Shown: positions 7,080 through 14,318 of the stretch, one piece after another
Layout: every line of letters begins with the position of its first letter
Position numbering within the stretch: position 1 is the first letter of the stretch
Assembly: GCA_003487955.1 (NCBI GenBank)
Contig: DNNJ01000079.1
Span: 1-24,605, forward strand
DNA: 24,605 nucleotides
DNA from: Clostridiales bacterium
GTDB lineage: Bacteria; Bacillota; Clostridia; Tissierellales; Sedimentibacteraceae
Reading direction: 5' to 3'
Made by a program: the position numbers and the translations under genes
Notes under the pieces: model-generated
What the model saw: only the letters and a program-made list of their open reading frames with translations
The model's database searches: none
Told to the model about the DNA's origin: nothing

Positions 7080-8060
7080 ATGACGAAGATACCCATGTCC
7101 GAGTTTATGAGGAACTATTGCAAGGAACAGCATATTGTCTTTTCCGGTTTTGAGCGGGCTACTATTTTATGGAATTCAAATCTCGTGCGGAAGGACAAGC
7201 TCACTGTGCTCCGAGATATTGCAGAGACAACTTCAGACGAGACACTGAGAAGGCAAATTGAGGAGCGGCTTTTCTACGAGGCGGAGATAGAACGCCGCTT
7301 TGTGGAAAACAGTGGGGGGAACTATATATTTGGTGTCTCCTTTGATGACGAAGATCGGTGTAACGGACACTTCTCTGCGCTTGAATCAGCCTTGGCCTAT
7401 GGCAGAGAGCATGCCAATAAAACCTTCGAAGTGGGAAAATTTCCTATCGCGGACAAGGCACCACCCAAGGCAAGAAGATATTTTCATCTCAACCGCTACT
7501 GCATTGCGGACCGCCTCGGCGTAGCTGTCAGGCAGGTTAGGGATGAGCAAACTGAATTCTATGAGGACCCTCACCAAGAGAACCCTGTTGCTCACTGCGA
7601 ATATAGTATAGATGGCGAAATAATCGGTATTTGGTCGGAGGAAGCCCCCTATCCCATTGAAATAGGCGATCCCCATCGGTTTGAAAACAAATTCTTCGCT
7701 CCCCCGAACCCTTTTGAAAGGGGCGACTTGGTCCGGGTAGTAGGTGACCCGGAGCTGGGTGTTGTGAGCACCTCTCAGGCTGAGTGGGAGGAGTTTCTCG
7801 AGCAGGTAGAGTGTGGGCTCTATGTGGATTCTGTCGACACCTGTATCACTGTGGAGTTTCTGCACGCAAGCGGGGAATTTTTTCATCATCACCCCAACCC
7901 ACTTACTCTAGAGAGGGTTACAGAATGGCATAACGAACAGGAATGGGCGCTTATGAAGTGTGCGGGTGAATTGCTGAGTGGCAAAGGCGAACTAGATTAC
8001 TTTCTCGCTCTCTACGATGAGAACAAGGAGCGGCACTCCACAGAAAAGAATGGAGGTTAA
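7080..8060 (+). CDS. Unknown cargo protein, 326 residues
   Basis: No family recognised. It is a soluble acidic protein. The N-terminal ~80 residues look helical with many charged residues. The centre has a KARRYFHLNRYCIADRLGV stretch and a strand-rich segment (HCEYSIDGEIIGIWSEE). After a PPNPFERGDLVRVVGD loop, resembling a small beta-barrel of the SH3/KOW kind, comes GVVSTSQAEWEEFLEQ, then a GEFFHHHPNPL motif. The SH3-like barrel is my inference. GGAGG stands before the ATG (about 7066-7070). It is 3 bases from the next gene, so co-translated. Normal coding character, no frameshift seen. Confidence 0.75.
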   Translation: MTKIPMSEFMRNYCKEQHIVFSGFERATILWNSNLVRKDKLTVLRDIAETTSDETLRRQIEERLFYEAEIERRFVENSGGNYIFGVSFDDEDRCNGHFSALESALAYGREHANKTFEVGKFPIADKAPPKARRYFHLNRYCIADRLGVAVRQVRDEQTEFYEDPHQENPVAHCEYSIDGEIIGIWSEEAPYPIEIGDPHRFENKFFAPPNPFERGDLVRVVGDPELGVVSTSQAEWEEFLEQVECGLYVDSVDTCITVEFLHASGEFFHHHPNPLTLERVTEWHNEQEWALMKCAGELLSGKGELDYFLALYDENKERHSTEKNGG

Positions 8061-8063
8061 CGC

Positions 8064-8369
8064 ATGGAACCCATCACCTTTGGCGATCTTAGGAAATACT
8101 GCTCCCATTTAGACAGAGTTTCCATCTGTATTCATGAAACTGGGCAATATGATAATTACAGGCTCATCGTCAATGTTCCCAGCACCTATGATACATATTA
8201 CCTGTACGGCTTTGGGATGTTTGAAAGTGAGTTTGTGGATGATGGCTTCGAGGGTTGGGATCGCAGCGGCTCCGCCTTCCCTTCATCCACCTCTCGCAAA
8301 GCGGGGCGATGGAGCTTTCAACCATGCATAGAAATCATGCTCTCCAAAACACCGAGAACGGATTTGTGA
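8064..8369 (+). CDS. Small unknown cargo protein
   Basis: A 101-residue protein starting MEPITFGDLRKYCSHLDRVS, with a strand-rich centre (YDTYYLYGFGMFESEF) and a C-terminal CIEIMLSKTPRTDL. It resembles short hypothetical proteins often seen in mobile elements of Firmicutes, where a YLYGIGMIESEF-type core is followed by an L.L-type tail; I cannot name the family securely. GGAGG lies 7 bases before the ATG, overlapping the end of the preceding gene. The codon pattern holds to the stop, so I see no frameshift, although the segment about residues 70-85 (SGSAFPSSTSRKAG) is low in complexity. Confidence 0.7.
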   Translation: MEPITFGDLRKYCSHLDRVSICIHETGQYDNYRLIVNVPSTYDTYYLYGFGMFESEFVDDGFEGWDRSGSAFPSSTSRKAGRWSFQPCIEIMLSKTPRTDL

Positions 8370-8402
8370 CATGAACCTATTGAGGAAAGGTGGCAAAAGA
8401 AT

Positions 8403-9044
8403 ATGAAAAGTTTTGATATAAAAATTCCCTGGGAAGCTACTCTCACCGACTGGTGCATCGTTTTGTACCCACAGATTTACGACCACACCGAAAACCCTTT
8501 AAGTGTTTTTGCAAAATTGAATTGTGGACAGCCTGTAGCCTTGTTTGGCAGGGCAAAAAGCGACCCCAGATATAACGCTGAGACGGGTGCGTTCACTGAT
8601 GGACACCGACTTGTCACAAGCCCGATTGTTTCAGTAAAAGACGGAAAATATAATACGCAAGATACCATTTACTCCGTTGATGAGGATGACAAAAATCCCG
8701 ATTTCAAGATCTGGTGTGAGGAAAGTCAATACTCAGAAGTGTCTCTCAATGTTGTATCGGAAATGAATGGGGCGAAAGACAATACGATTATTCGACACAT
8801 CTGCGAAAACTGTGGCAAAGAAGAAGTGCTTTGTTCGGAAGACGGCTTTAATCAAGGCTGGGACTATCCTCCAAAAATGGGAGCATTTAAAGTTATATCT
8901 CCAAGAACCTGCGGTGATTGCGGAATACAGACAACTCTCTGGTGGGAAATAACGTGTAACAAGACTCCGCCAGACCAGTTGAACGCAAGGCATCAGGAAA
9001 CGCTTAAGCGAATTCTTACTGAGCCGGAGAGCATATTGCCATGA
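8403..9044 (+). CDS. Unknown cargo protein with a zinc ribbon
   Basis: A 213-residue protein. The first ~120 residues are strand-rich and unrecognised (MKSFDIKIPWEATLTDWCIV). Residues 131-185 carry two CxxC knuckles, CENC (134-137) and CGDC (170-173), with an extra Cys144 between; this looks like a zinc-ribbon or rubredoxin-type knuckle pair for nucleic-acid or protein binding. A short helical tail ends LKRILTEPESILP. GGTGG upstream of the ATG is a moderate ribosome site. The gene is 33 bases behind its neighbour. The ATGA at its end could couple to a short frame at 9041, but I do not consider that frame a gene. Confidence 0.75.
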   Translation: MKSFDIKIPWEATLTDWCIVLYPQIYDHTENPLSVFAKLNCGQPVALFGRAKSDPRYNAETGAFTDGHRLVTSPIVSVKDGKYNTQDTIYSVDEDDKNPDFKIWCEESQYSEVSLNVVSEMNGAKDNTIIRHICENCGKEEVLCSEDGFNQGWDYPPKMGAFKVISPRTCGDCGIQTTLWWEITCNKTPPDQLNARHQETLKRILTEPESILP

Positions 9045-9207
9045 AAATATACATAAAACAGCCATCCAGAATCAATAGAGTCACTTTTTCTTGGATTTTT
9101 GTAATGTTGATAGAAATTGCCTCCCAGATTGTTTTCATCTTCAATCTTGAATGCCCTGATTTATTATGCTATACCTTACTCAAAATAAAGAACAAGGAGG
9201 CTGTAGA

Positions 9208-9921
9208 ATGCGATTGTATCGGGCTATGCCTACAAACGAAACAACTCTAAATAGCCATCAAAGAGCATTGTCAAAGACCAAGAATGCACTCTCTGACATT
9301 TGCCTCTTAGATGAAATATATAGCCACATAATGCCTACTCATAATTTGGATATTGCACATCTGAATAGAGTCGTTTTCTCTTTTACAGATGATATAGATG
9401 TTGCTTACAGCCTTACCGAAAAGTACCCTGCCACATATGCCAAAATTGGTTATATTGATATTAAAAGCCCAGAGAATTCTTCTGCATTGTTAAAAGGAGA
9501 TCCCAACCTCCTCCTTGTTAAACCGATTTTCAGACTCTCGGATTGGGTGGATCTGGCTATTTATTGCGCAGGGAAGAGTGTTCATACCTCAATTAATGTA
9601 CATAATGTCAACTATGCCAGCAAGGGTGTTCCTTTAATAAATACGTTAGTTCCGAGTAGATGGGGAGCTTTAAGTTTAGCGCATACCGCAAGGGAGTATG
9701 TCGTAATTTGCAAGAACTTAGTCCCCGCCATAATGTCTGCTAACGATATTGCCTCTACGAGAGCAGACAAACATCTCAAAGATTTCGACCTATTTGTTTC
9801 GGATAATAATCCTTCTAATAAAAAGAAAGTTATTGACTGTTTACAAAACGATCTCAGAAAAATTATCATAACCGAGGTTCGCAGGAACTATCTATCAGAA
9901 AAGTTAGATGAGTGTGCGTGA
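9208..9921 (+). CDS. Unknown protein, possible ADP-ribosyltransferase-like fold
   Basis: A 237-residue protein beginning MRLYRAMPTNETTL, with a VVFSFTDDIDVAYSLTEKYP segment about 50 residues in and then KIGYIDIKSP. An early YR on a strand, then a SFT..D..A strand-helix, resembles the R-S part of R-S-E ADP-ribosyltransferases and related phage or toxin proteins. A convincing catalytic Glu motif is not evident, so this is only a hint. ATG 9208 is chosen because AAGGAGG lies at 9194-9200; upstream in-frame starts overlap nothing useful. Last gene of the cargo block, 163 bases behind the zinc-ribbon gene. It could be an effector or an unrelated accessory gene. Confidence 0.6.
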   Translation: MRLYRAMPTNETTLNSHQRALSKTKNALSDICLLDEIYSHIMPTHNLDIAHLNRVVFSFTDDIDVAYSLTEKYPATYAKIGYIDIKSPENSSALLKGDPNLLLVKPIFRLSDWVDLAIYCAGKSVHTSINVHNVNYASKGVPLINTLVPSRWGALSLAHTAREYVVICKNLVPAIMSANDIASTRADKHLKDFDLFVSDNNPSNKKKVIDCLQNDLRKIIITEVRRNYLSEKLDECA

Positions 9922-10003
9922 TGCCCTCCGCTGCCCTCACAAAAGTTTACATCTAAGCCTTCGGTTGGCTGTTGCTTCCATCTCCGCTCACACCTACTAC
10001 TAA

Positions 10004-10117
10004 TACTCAATCGATTCCGCCAGCCGCATCACAGTTATCATTGACACGAACAGCGCCGTAGAGGATACCGATAACACGGTCTTGCCGACAGCGGTGGTAA
10101 TCAAGCGCATTGAACTA
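10004..10117 (+). pseudogene. Possible remnant of an unrelated gene
   Basis: Directly after a TAA (10001-10003) an open stretch reads YSIDSASRITVIIDTNSAV and then EDTDNTVLPTAVVIKRIEL. It has protein-like composition, no start codon worth using and no ribosome site, and it runs into the antisense of the DUF6076-type gene. It lies in the ~220-base gap between convergent genes (9922-10140), which otherwise holds only a weak small hairpin near 9955-9970. I take it as a possible decayed gene end; the family is not recognised. Confidence 0.25.
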
Positions 10118-10140
10118 GTCCTCTTTTTTGTGACATCCTT

Positions 10141-11220
10141 CTATGGATTTTTAGATCTGTCAATACGCTTCAGCAACTCTCTGCCACTTATCACACCCGC
10201 CTTATATTCCTGCCTCGCCTTAGATGCTGCTGAAATCCAAGCCTTAAACTGTTCCTCTGTCATCTTGTTGGTCTGGCGGTCGCTGTCCCAGGCATCCATG
10301 CGGTAGTAGCGAGAATACATTCGGTTGTAGATTCGCTGAAATTCCTGTAAAAAGCTGTCCTGCTCTACAGATTGGTTAAATTTTTGTTTTGCCCCAATCT
10401 GCTTGCAGGTACGTTTGCCTTTATAAATTCTGTCACAGTAATCTCGCTTGCGTTTATCTGCCAGAACAAAGTACCGGTCACACAGTCCACACCGTTTAAT
10501 ACGAATGCCTCGCTTGGTCATCTCCATAAATTCCAGATAGAACATTTCCTCCAGACTTTGAATGGCAAAATACTGCCACATGCTCACCGCGTGCTTGCTG
10601 TCCCGATGAATGTTCTGCAGTACCTTTCGCGTGTCTACTTCATCGGGGTCGTTAAAGGAAATCAGTTTATTTGTATCAAACCTACCGTTGGCAATCGGCG
10701 CTATTCCATACATGGATCGAAGCATATACTGCATGAAATTAGGATACAGATTGCAGAACATGACATAGCGCTCGGGTAAGGTGTATTCAGACAATATCTC
10801 GTTGCTTAAACAAAACTCAAGTGCCTCAGCATAGACAGCTTGCAGATTTAAGTAGTATTGAAATAGAAAATTTGCATAGCTGACCTTTTCGACTTCTGAC
10901 CTGTCCACGTTATAGAAATTGCGGAATAAATCACTGGTTAAAAAGAAATGGAGATAGCTGTGTTTTTCTTTCAACAGTTCCACAGCGTTCCAGTATACCT
11001 TTTTTATATCTTCAAAATTGGCATTGGTGACTTCTACGGTCTCCAGTGCCTTTATTTTTTCCTGCAGTTCCGAAAAATCAAGCTCACAAAAATCCACAAT
11101 GCCGGTTCCTATCTCTCCAATTTGCTGAAAAGTGGAATGCTCAGCATCATGCAGGAAAAATACATTGAACTTGTTTGTGCTATCGGTAAAGACCTTAGCA
11201 AAAGGATAGGTAATTTCCAT
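10141..11220 (-). CDS. DUF6076-type protein with C-terminal zinc knuckle
   Basis: A 359-residue protein of a family found in clostridial mobilizable elements (DUF6076, as I recall it). The N-terminal ~230 residues are mostly helical and aromatic-rich. The C-terminal third has CGLC (244-247), then YC (262) and TC (272), in the arrangement CxxCxxxF...YC.R...GK.TC..IGA of a small zinc knuckle, followed by a basic helical tail. Function unknown; nucleic-acid binding is plausible. The ATG at 11220 is preceded by GGAGGG on the minus strand; the frame runs 56 codons further upstream but without a ribosome site and into the divergent promoter region. It is the only element gene on the minus strand, divergent from the RepA-like gene. 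Confidence 0.78.
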   Translation of the reverse strand: MEITYPFAKVFTDSTNKFNVFFLHDAEHSTFQQIGEIGTGIVDFCELDFSELQEKIKALETVEVTNANFEDIKKVYWNAVELLKEKHSYLHFFLTSDLFRNFYNVDRSEVEKVSYANFLFQYYLNLQAVYAEALEFCLSNEILSEYTLPERYVMFCNLYPNFMQYMLRSMYGIAPIANGRFDTNKLISFNDPDEVDTRKVLQNIHRDSKHAVSMWQYFAIQSLEEMFYLEFMEMTKRGIRIKRCGLCDRYFVLADKRKRDYCDRIYKGKRTCKQIGAKQKFNQSVEQDSFLQEFQRIYNRMYSRYYRMDAWDSDRQTNKMTEEQFKAWISAASKARQEYKAGVISGRELLKRIDRSKNP

Positions 11221-11298
11221 ACGCCCTCCTTGTAAAGAATAGATTTTGGTAAAATAAAATTCTTTTAATTCACGATATAAGAATACCACAACCTTTTC

Positions 11299-11304
11299 TA
11301 TAAT
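11299..11304 (+). promoter_or_regulatory. Candidate -10 box ahead of the mobility module
   Basis: A perfect TATAAT 35 bases upstream of the RepA-like ATG, in the 119-base gap to the divergent DUF6076-type gene. No convincing -35 lies 16-18 bases upstream, so the promoter may need an activator. Confidence 0.4.
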
Positions 11305-11339
11305 GAAAGTACCAAAAAGAAAAGCGAGGTGGTTACAAA

Positions 11340-12521
11340 ATGCCAAAGAAATTAGAAACCATGGATGCGGAAACCTTGATGACCACACCCATGGAACCGT
11401 TGAAATTTATTGTCAGCGGATTGATACCGCATGGACTGCATATCCTTGCCGGTTCACCGAAAATCGGCAAGAGCTGGCTGGTGCTCTGGATTTGCCTGCA
11501 GGTGGCAAAGGGAGAACCTATATGGAGCTTTGAAACCCGCAAATGTGAAGTACTATATCTCTGCCTTGAGGATAGCTTCGCTCGAATCCAAAACAGACTG
11601 TTTGAAATTACAGATGAGGCACCAGCCACATTGCATTTCGCTGTTATGAGTAATGTCATCGGAAACGGCCTTGAGATTCAGATTAAGGATTTTCTAAAAG
11701 AGCATCCAAGCACAGGACTGATGGTCATTGATACTCTGCAAAAGGTTCGCAAAACCGTTTCCTCAAATGTAAATCCTTATGCAGCAGACTACGATGACAT
11801 CACTGCACTTAAGCAGATTGCCGACCGGCACAAGCTTGCCATCGTGCTGGTTCACCATCTGCGGAAAAGCATTGACAATGATCCGTTGAATATGATTTCC
11901 GGCATCACAGGAATTGCAGGTGGAGCAGACACAAATTTTGTTCTTCAAAAGGACAAGCGAACTGAAACTACTGCAACTCTCATTTGCACAGGTAGGGATA
12001 TTGAAGATCGGGAATTATTTTTGGAGTTTGATAAAGGAAGTTTTGTGTGGAATTTACTTTCCCCAGCGGAGGTGACCGAACAAGCGGTGGATGAGATTAT
12101 TTTTCTTCTCTGTGATTTCATTAAATCCGCTTCTGCTTTTACTGGAACCGCTACGGAGCTTGCGGAGCAGCTAAAAATGTTCTGTGGAGCGGAATATCTA
12201 CCTGCAGTACTAAAAAAGAAAATCATCAAACACATGGACTTTCTAAATCAAAACCACATCATCTATTGTGAAAACCGCACCTTTGAAAGGCGGGAATTTA
12301 CTCTCTGTTATGACGGTAATGACAGCATGACGGCAGAAACCAGCCACCAAAACTTGCCGTCTTTGCCGTCAGCACTGTCAGGGATGGATAATTCGCCCTC
12401 CATTGCCCCCTGTTCGCCCCTGTGTGAGCCTTTGGAGGGCAGGTGGGATAAGTACACCAGTAGCAATAAAATGCGAAATGTGGCGAGCGGTTGCCCAAGT
12501 TCAAAAAACATTGATTTTTAG
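11340..12521 (+). CDS. RepA-like RecA-fold ATPase
   Basis: A 393-residue RecA-fold ATPase related to RepA-type replicative helicases. Walker A AGSPKIGKS (37-45), LYLCLED with the catalytic-type Glu77, LMVID Walker B (127-131), then IVLVHHLRK and a GITGIAGGADTNF segment. The C-terminal ~100 residues look like a small helical domain and a Ser/Pro-rich tail. In mobilizable elements this protein usually precedes the mobilization genes and may help replication or strand separation of the excised circle. GAGGTGG lies 6-8 bases before the ATG. The tail (about residues 335-393) is low in complexity and could differ from relatives. No initiator or primase gene accompanies it. Confidence 0.85.
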   Translation: MPKKLETMDAETLMTTPMEPLKFIVSGLIPHGLHILAGSPKIGKSWLVLWICLQVAKGEPIWSFETRKCEVLYLCLEDSFARIQNRLFEITDEAPATLHFAVMSNVIGNGLEIQIKDFLKEHPSTGLMVIDTLQKVRKTVSSNVNPYAADYDDITALKQIADRHKLAIVLVHHLRKSIDNDPLNMISGITGIAGGADTNFVLQKDKRTETTATLICTGRDIEDRELFLEFDKGSFVWNLLSPAEVTEQAVDEIIFLLCDFIKSASAFTGTATELAEQLKMFCGAEYLPAVLKKKIIKHMDFLNQNHIIYCENRTFERREFTLCYDGNDSMTAETSHQNLPSLPSALSGMDNSPSIAPCSPLCEPLEGRWDKYTSSNKMRNVASGCPSSKNIDF

Positions 12522-12551
12522 ATGGAATTTCAGGGGTGGAAGCTACGGAAG

Positions 12552-12620
12552 CTCTCCCTTTGGGAGAGGCAAGCAAAGCGTCCGGCTATACGCCGGTCGC
12601 ATTAGGCGGGGCGCTGCCCC
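12552..12620 (+). other. Candidate origin of transfer (oriT)
   Basis: The 128-base gap between the RepA-like gene and mobC holds three perfect hairpins in a row: CTCTCCC/GGGAGAG (12552-12568), CCGGC/GCCGG (12582-12596) and GGGGC/GCCCC (12608-12620), then CACACCCCG. It is the most GC-rich spot in the window and lies directly upstream of MobC and MobA, the usual place for oriT. The hairpins are seen; the oriT function and nick site are inferred. Confidence 0.55.
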
Positions 12621-12649
12621 ACACCCCGAGCCACGGAAAGGAGCGTTAA

Positions 12650-12961
12650 ATGAAAAAACAAAAGGATAAAACCTATGCATTCAGGGTAAGTTCGGCTGAC
12701 CTGAAAAAGATAAAATCTCAAGCTAAACGAGCAAAGTTGACCGTAACAGACTATCTCACTGCCTGTGCCTTAAATAAAGAAATCACCATAATCGATGGGC
12801 TGGACAGCGTACTCTCTGAACTTAAGTCACAAGGCAGAAACCTCAATCAGCTGACCATTCTCTCCCACCAAGGGAGAAGTTATCCCAGCCAGATTGAAAA
12901 ACTCACCGATGCCTACGGAAATATTTGCGCTGAGCTCAAAAAAGTACTGGAGGTGGTCTGA
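12650..12961 (+). CDS. mobC: MobC-like relaxosome accessory protein
   Basis: A 103-residue protein with a ribbon-helix-helix-like N-terminus (KTYAFRVSSADLKKIKSQAK), a KLTVTDYLTACAL helix and the GRNLNQLTIL motif of the MobC family. It should bind oriT DNA and help the relaxase open the strands at the nick. AAAGGAGCG is upstream of the ATG. Its TGA overlaps the relaxase ATG by one base, the standard mobC-mobA coupling. Confidence 0.85.
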   Translation: MKKQKDKTYAFRVSSADLKKIKSQAKRAKLTVTDYLTACALNKEITIIDGLDSVLSELKSQGRNLNQLTILSHQGRSYPSQIEKLTDAYGNICAELKKVLEVV

Positions 12962-13977
12962 TGGCGACTTTCACAAGGATTAAAGTGAAAAAGCAATCCT
13001 GTGGACGGATGCTGGGCGCACTTTCTTATGTGCTTCAAGGCCATAAAGTTGGCTTCAATGGCGGTAGAGTGGAGAGCGGTGTCAACTGTCTGCCATACAC
13101 CAGCTACCTTGAAATGATGACCACCAAGGAAAAATTCAAGAAAACCGGTGATGTTTGTTTCTATCATTTCGTACAGTCTTTCTCAGAGAAAGAAGAAATC
13201 ACACCATGGCAAGCCAATGATGTGGCAAGAGAACTTGCCGAAAAGCTGTTCCCCAATTACGAGTGTGTAGTGGCCACCCACAATGATACAGACAATCTCC
13301 ACTCCCACATTATCGTCAATTCGGTCAGCTTTAAGGATGGCAAGAAACTGCATCTATCGCCTACCTCCATCCAAGAAATGAGGCAGGTCAATGATGAAAT
13401 CTGCATGGCACACGGCTTATCTGTACTGGAACCCTATGATGGCAGAAAGAAAAAACGCAGGCTGACACCCAGCGAATACCGTGCCGCAGAGCGTGGAGAG
13501 AGCTGGAAGTTTGCTCTCATCAAGGCCATTGAAGAAGCCCTGCTCTACTCAACAGACAAGGACAGCTTTATTCAGAACATGGAATACGAAGGCTATTCTG
13601 TCCGCTGGGATCATCACAAATACATCCTGTTTACCACTCCTGAGGGTAAAAGCTGCCGTGACCGCAGCCTCCACGACGAAACCTATCTCAAAGATAATCT
13701 TGAAAGACTGTTCGCTTACCGTGCCGAGCATGGTTTCACCCCACTGACACCGGAGCCGCCAGAAGGCTGGCTTGGTCAAATAGAGCAGACAGGCTGTTTG
13801 GCAAGCGACATCATATCATTGGGCAAGAATCTGGAGAGCACAGCAAATGTTCCGCCGGCCATTCCACCACAGACTTGGACGGATAGCAAGCAGCGCCAGC
13901 GGGAAGCACTGAAAAAACTGGCACAGGGGCATAAGCTTCAAAGTGAGCAGGAGCAGGAATTTACACATTCATTGTAA
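12961..13977 (+). CDS. mobA: MobA/VirD2-type relaxase
   Basis: A 338-residue mobilization nuclease that would nick oriT and lead the strand into a recipient. The relaxase domain shows Tyr23 in ALSYVLQ as candidate nucleophile, His69 in FYHFVQ, His107 in ATHNDTDN and the metal-binding HSHIIVN (His114, His116, Asn120). A basic RKKKRRLTPSEYRAAE stretch follows, then a helical C-terminal part. It is shorter than relaxases with fused helicase or primase domains but complete for a MOBP-like minimal enzyme. It overlaps mobC by one base and is followed after 16 bases by the TnpW-like gene. Confidence 0.92.
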   Translation: MATFTRIKVKKQSCGRMLGALSYVLQGHKVGFNGGRVESGVNCLPYTSYLEMMTTKEKFKKTGDVCFYHFVQSFSEKEEITPWQANDVARELAEKLFPNYECVVATHNDTDNLHSHIIVNSVSFKDGKKLHLSPTSIQEMRQVNDEICMAHGLSVLEPYDGRKKKRRLTPSEYRAAERGESWKFALIKAIEEALLYSTDKDSFIQNMEYEGYSVRWDHHKYILFTTPEGKSCRDRSLHDETYLKDNLERLFAYRAEHGFTPLTPEPPEGWLGQIEQTGCLASDIISLGKNLESTANVPPAIPPQTWTDSKQRQREALKKLAQGHKLQSEQEQEFTHSL

Positions 13978-13993
13978 CGAGGGAGGAAATATC

Positions 13994-14236
13994 ATGGACA
14001 AAAACACAGGATTTTATATGGAAACGGAACCGAGGGTTCTGGTTCAAGATAATATGATCATCACAGTTTTTCGAGATAGGGGGGTCTATAAAAATGAAAA
14101 TGGATACCATACCGAGCGGCAAATGACAGTGGATGGTAAAAGCTTTTATGTGAAATCTTTCTTTCCATCAATCTCAACGGCAACTCCAACAGACCAGCTG
14201 ATTAAGTTGATTGATAACGATTTCAAAAACAAATAG
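13994..14236 (+). CDS. TnpW-like small transposon protein
   Basis: An 80-residue protein ending VDGKSFYVKSFFPSISTATP then TDQLIKLIDNDFKNK. The order G-x-x-Y-x-V-x-x-x-F then a T..LI.LI helix matches the small TnpW proteins that sit just before large serine recombinase genes in Tn4451-like elements. The biochemical role is unknown. GGGAGG lies 6-8 bases before ATG 13994; an upstream GTG in the end of mobA is less likely. Confidence 0.62.
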   Translation: MDKNTGFYMETEPRVLVQDNMIITVFRDRGVYKNENGYHTERQMTVDGKSFYVKSFFPSISTATPTDQLIKLIDNDFKNK

Positions 14237-14318
14237 CCTTATGATTTCAATAGACTTGTGCAAACTGTTTCGGTATGATGATACTACCGTATTCGGTTTG
14301 CCAGAAAGGAGCTTACAG

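Noticed and set aside
7386..7892. Minus-strand frame of 168 codons
   Set aside because: Antisense of the 326-residue cargo gene with no ribosome site or protein-like features.
9041..9250. Open frame of 69 codons overlapping the zinc-ribbon gene stop by ATGA
   Set aside because: It runs 43 bases into the well-supported gene at 9208, lacks its own ribosome site and has no recognisable pattern; it could only be a coupled short peptide.
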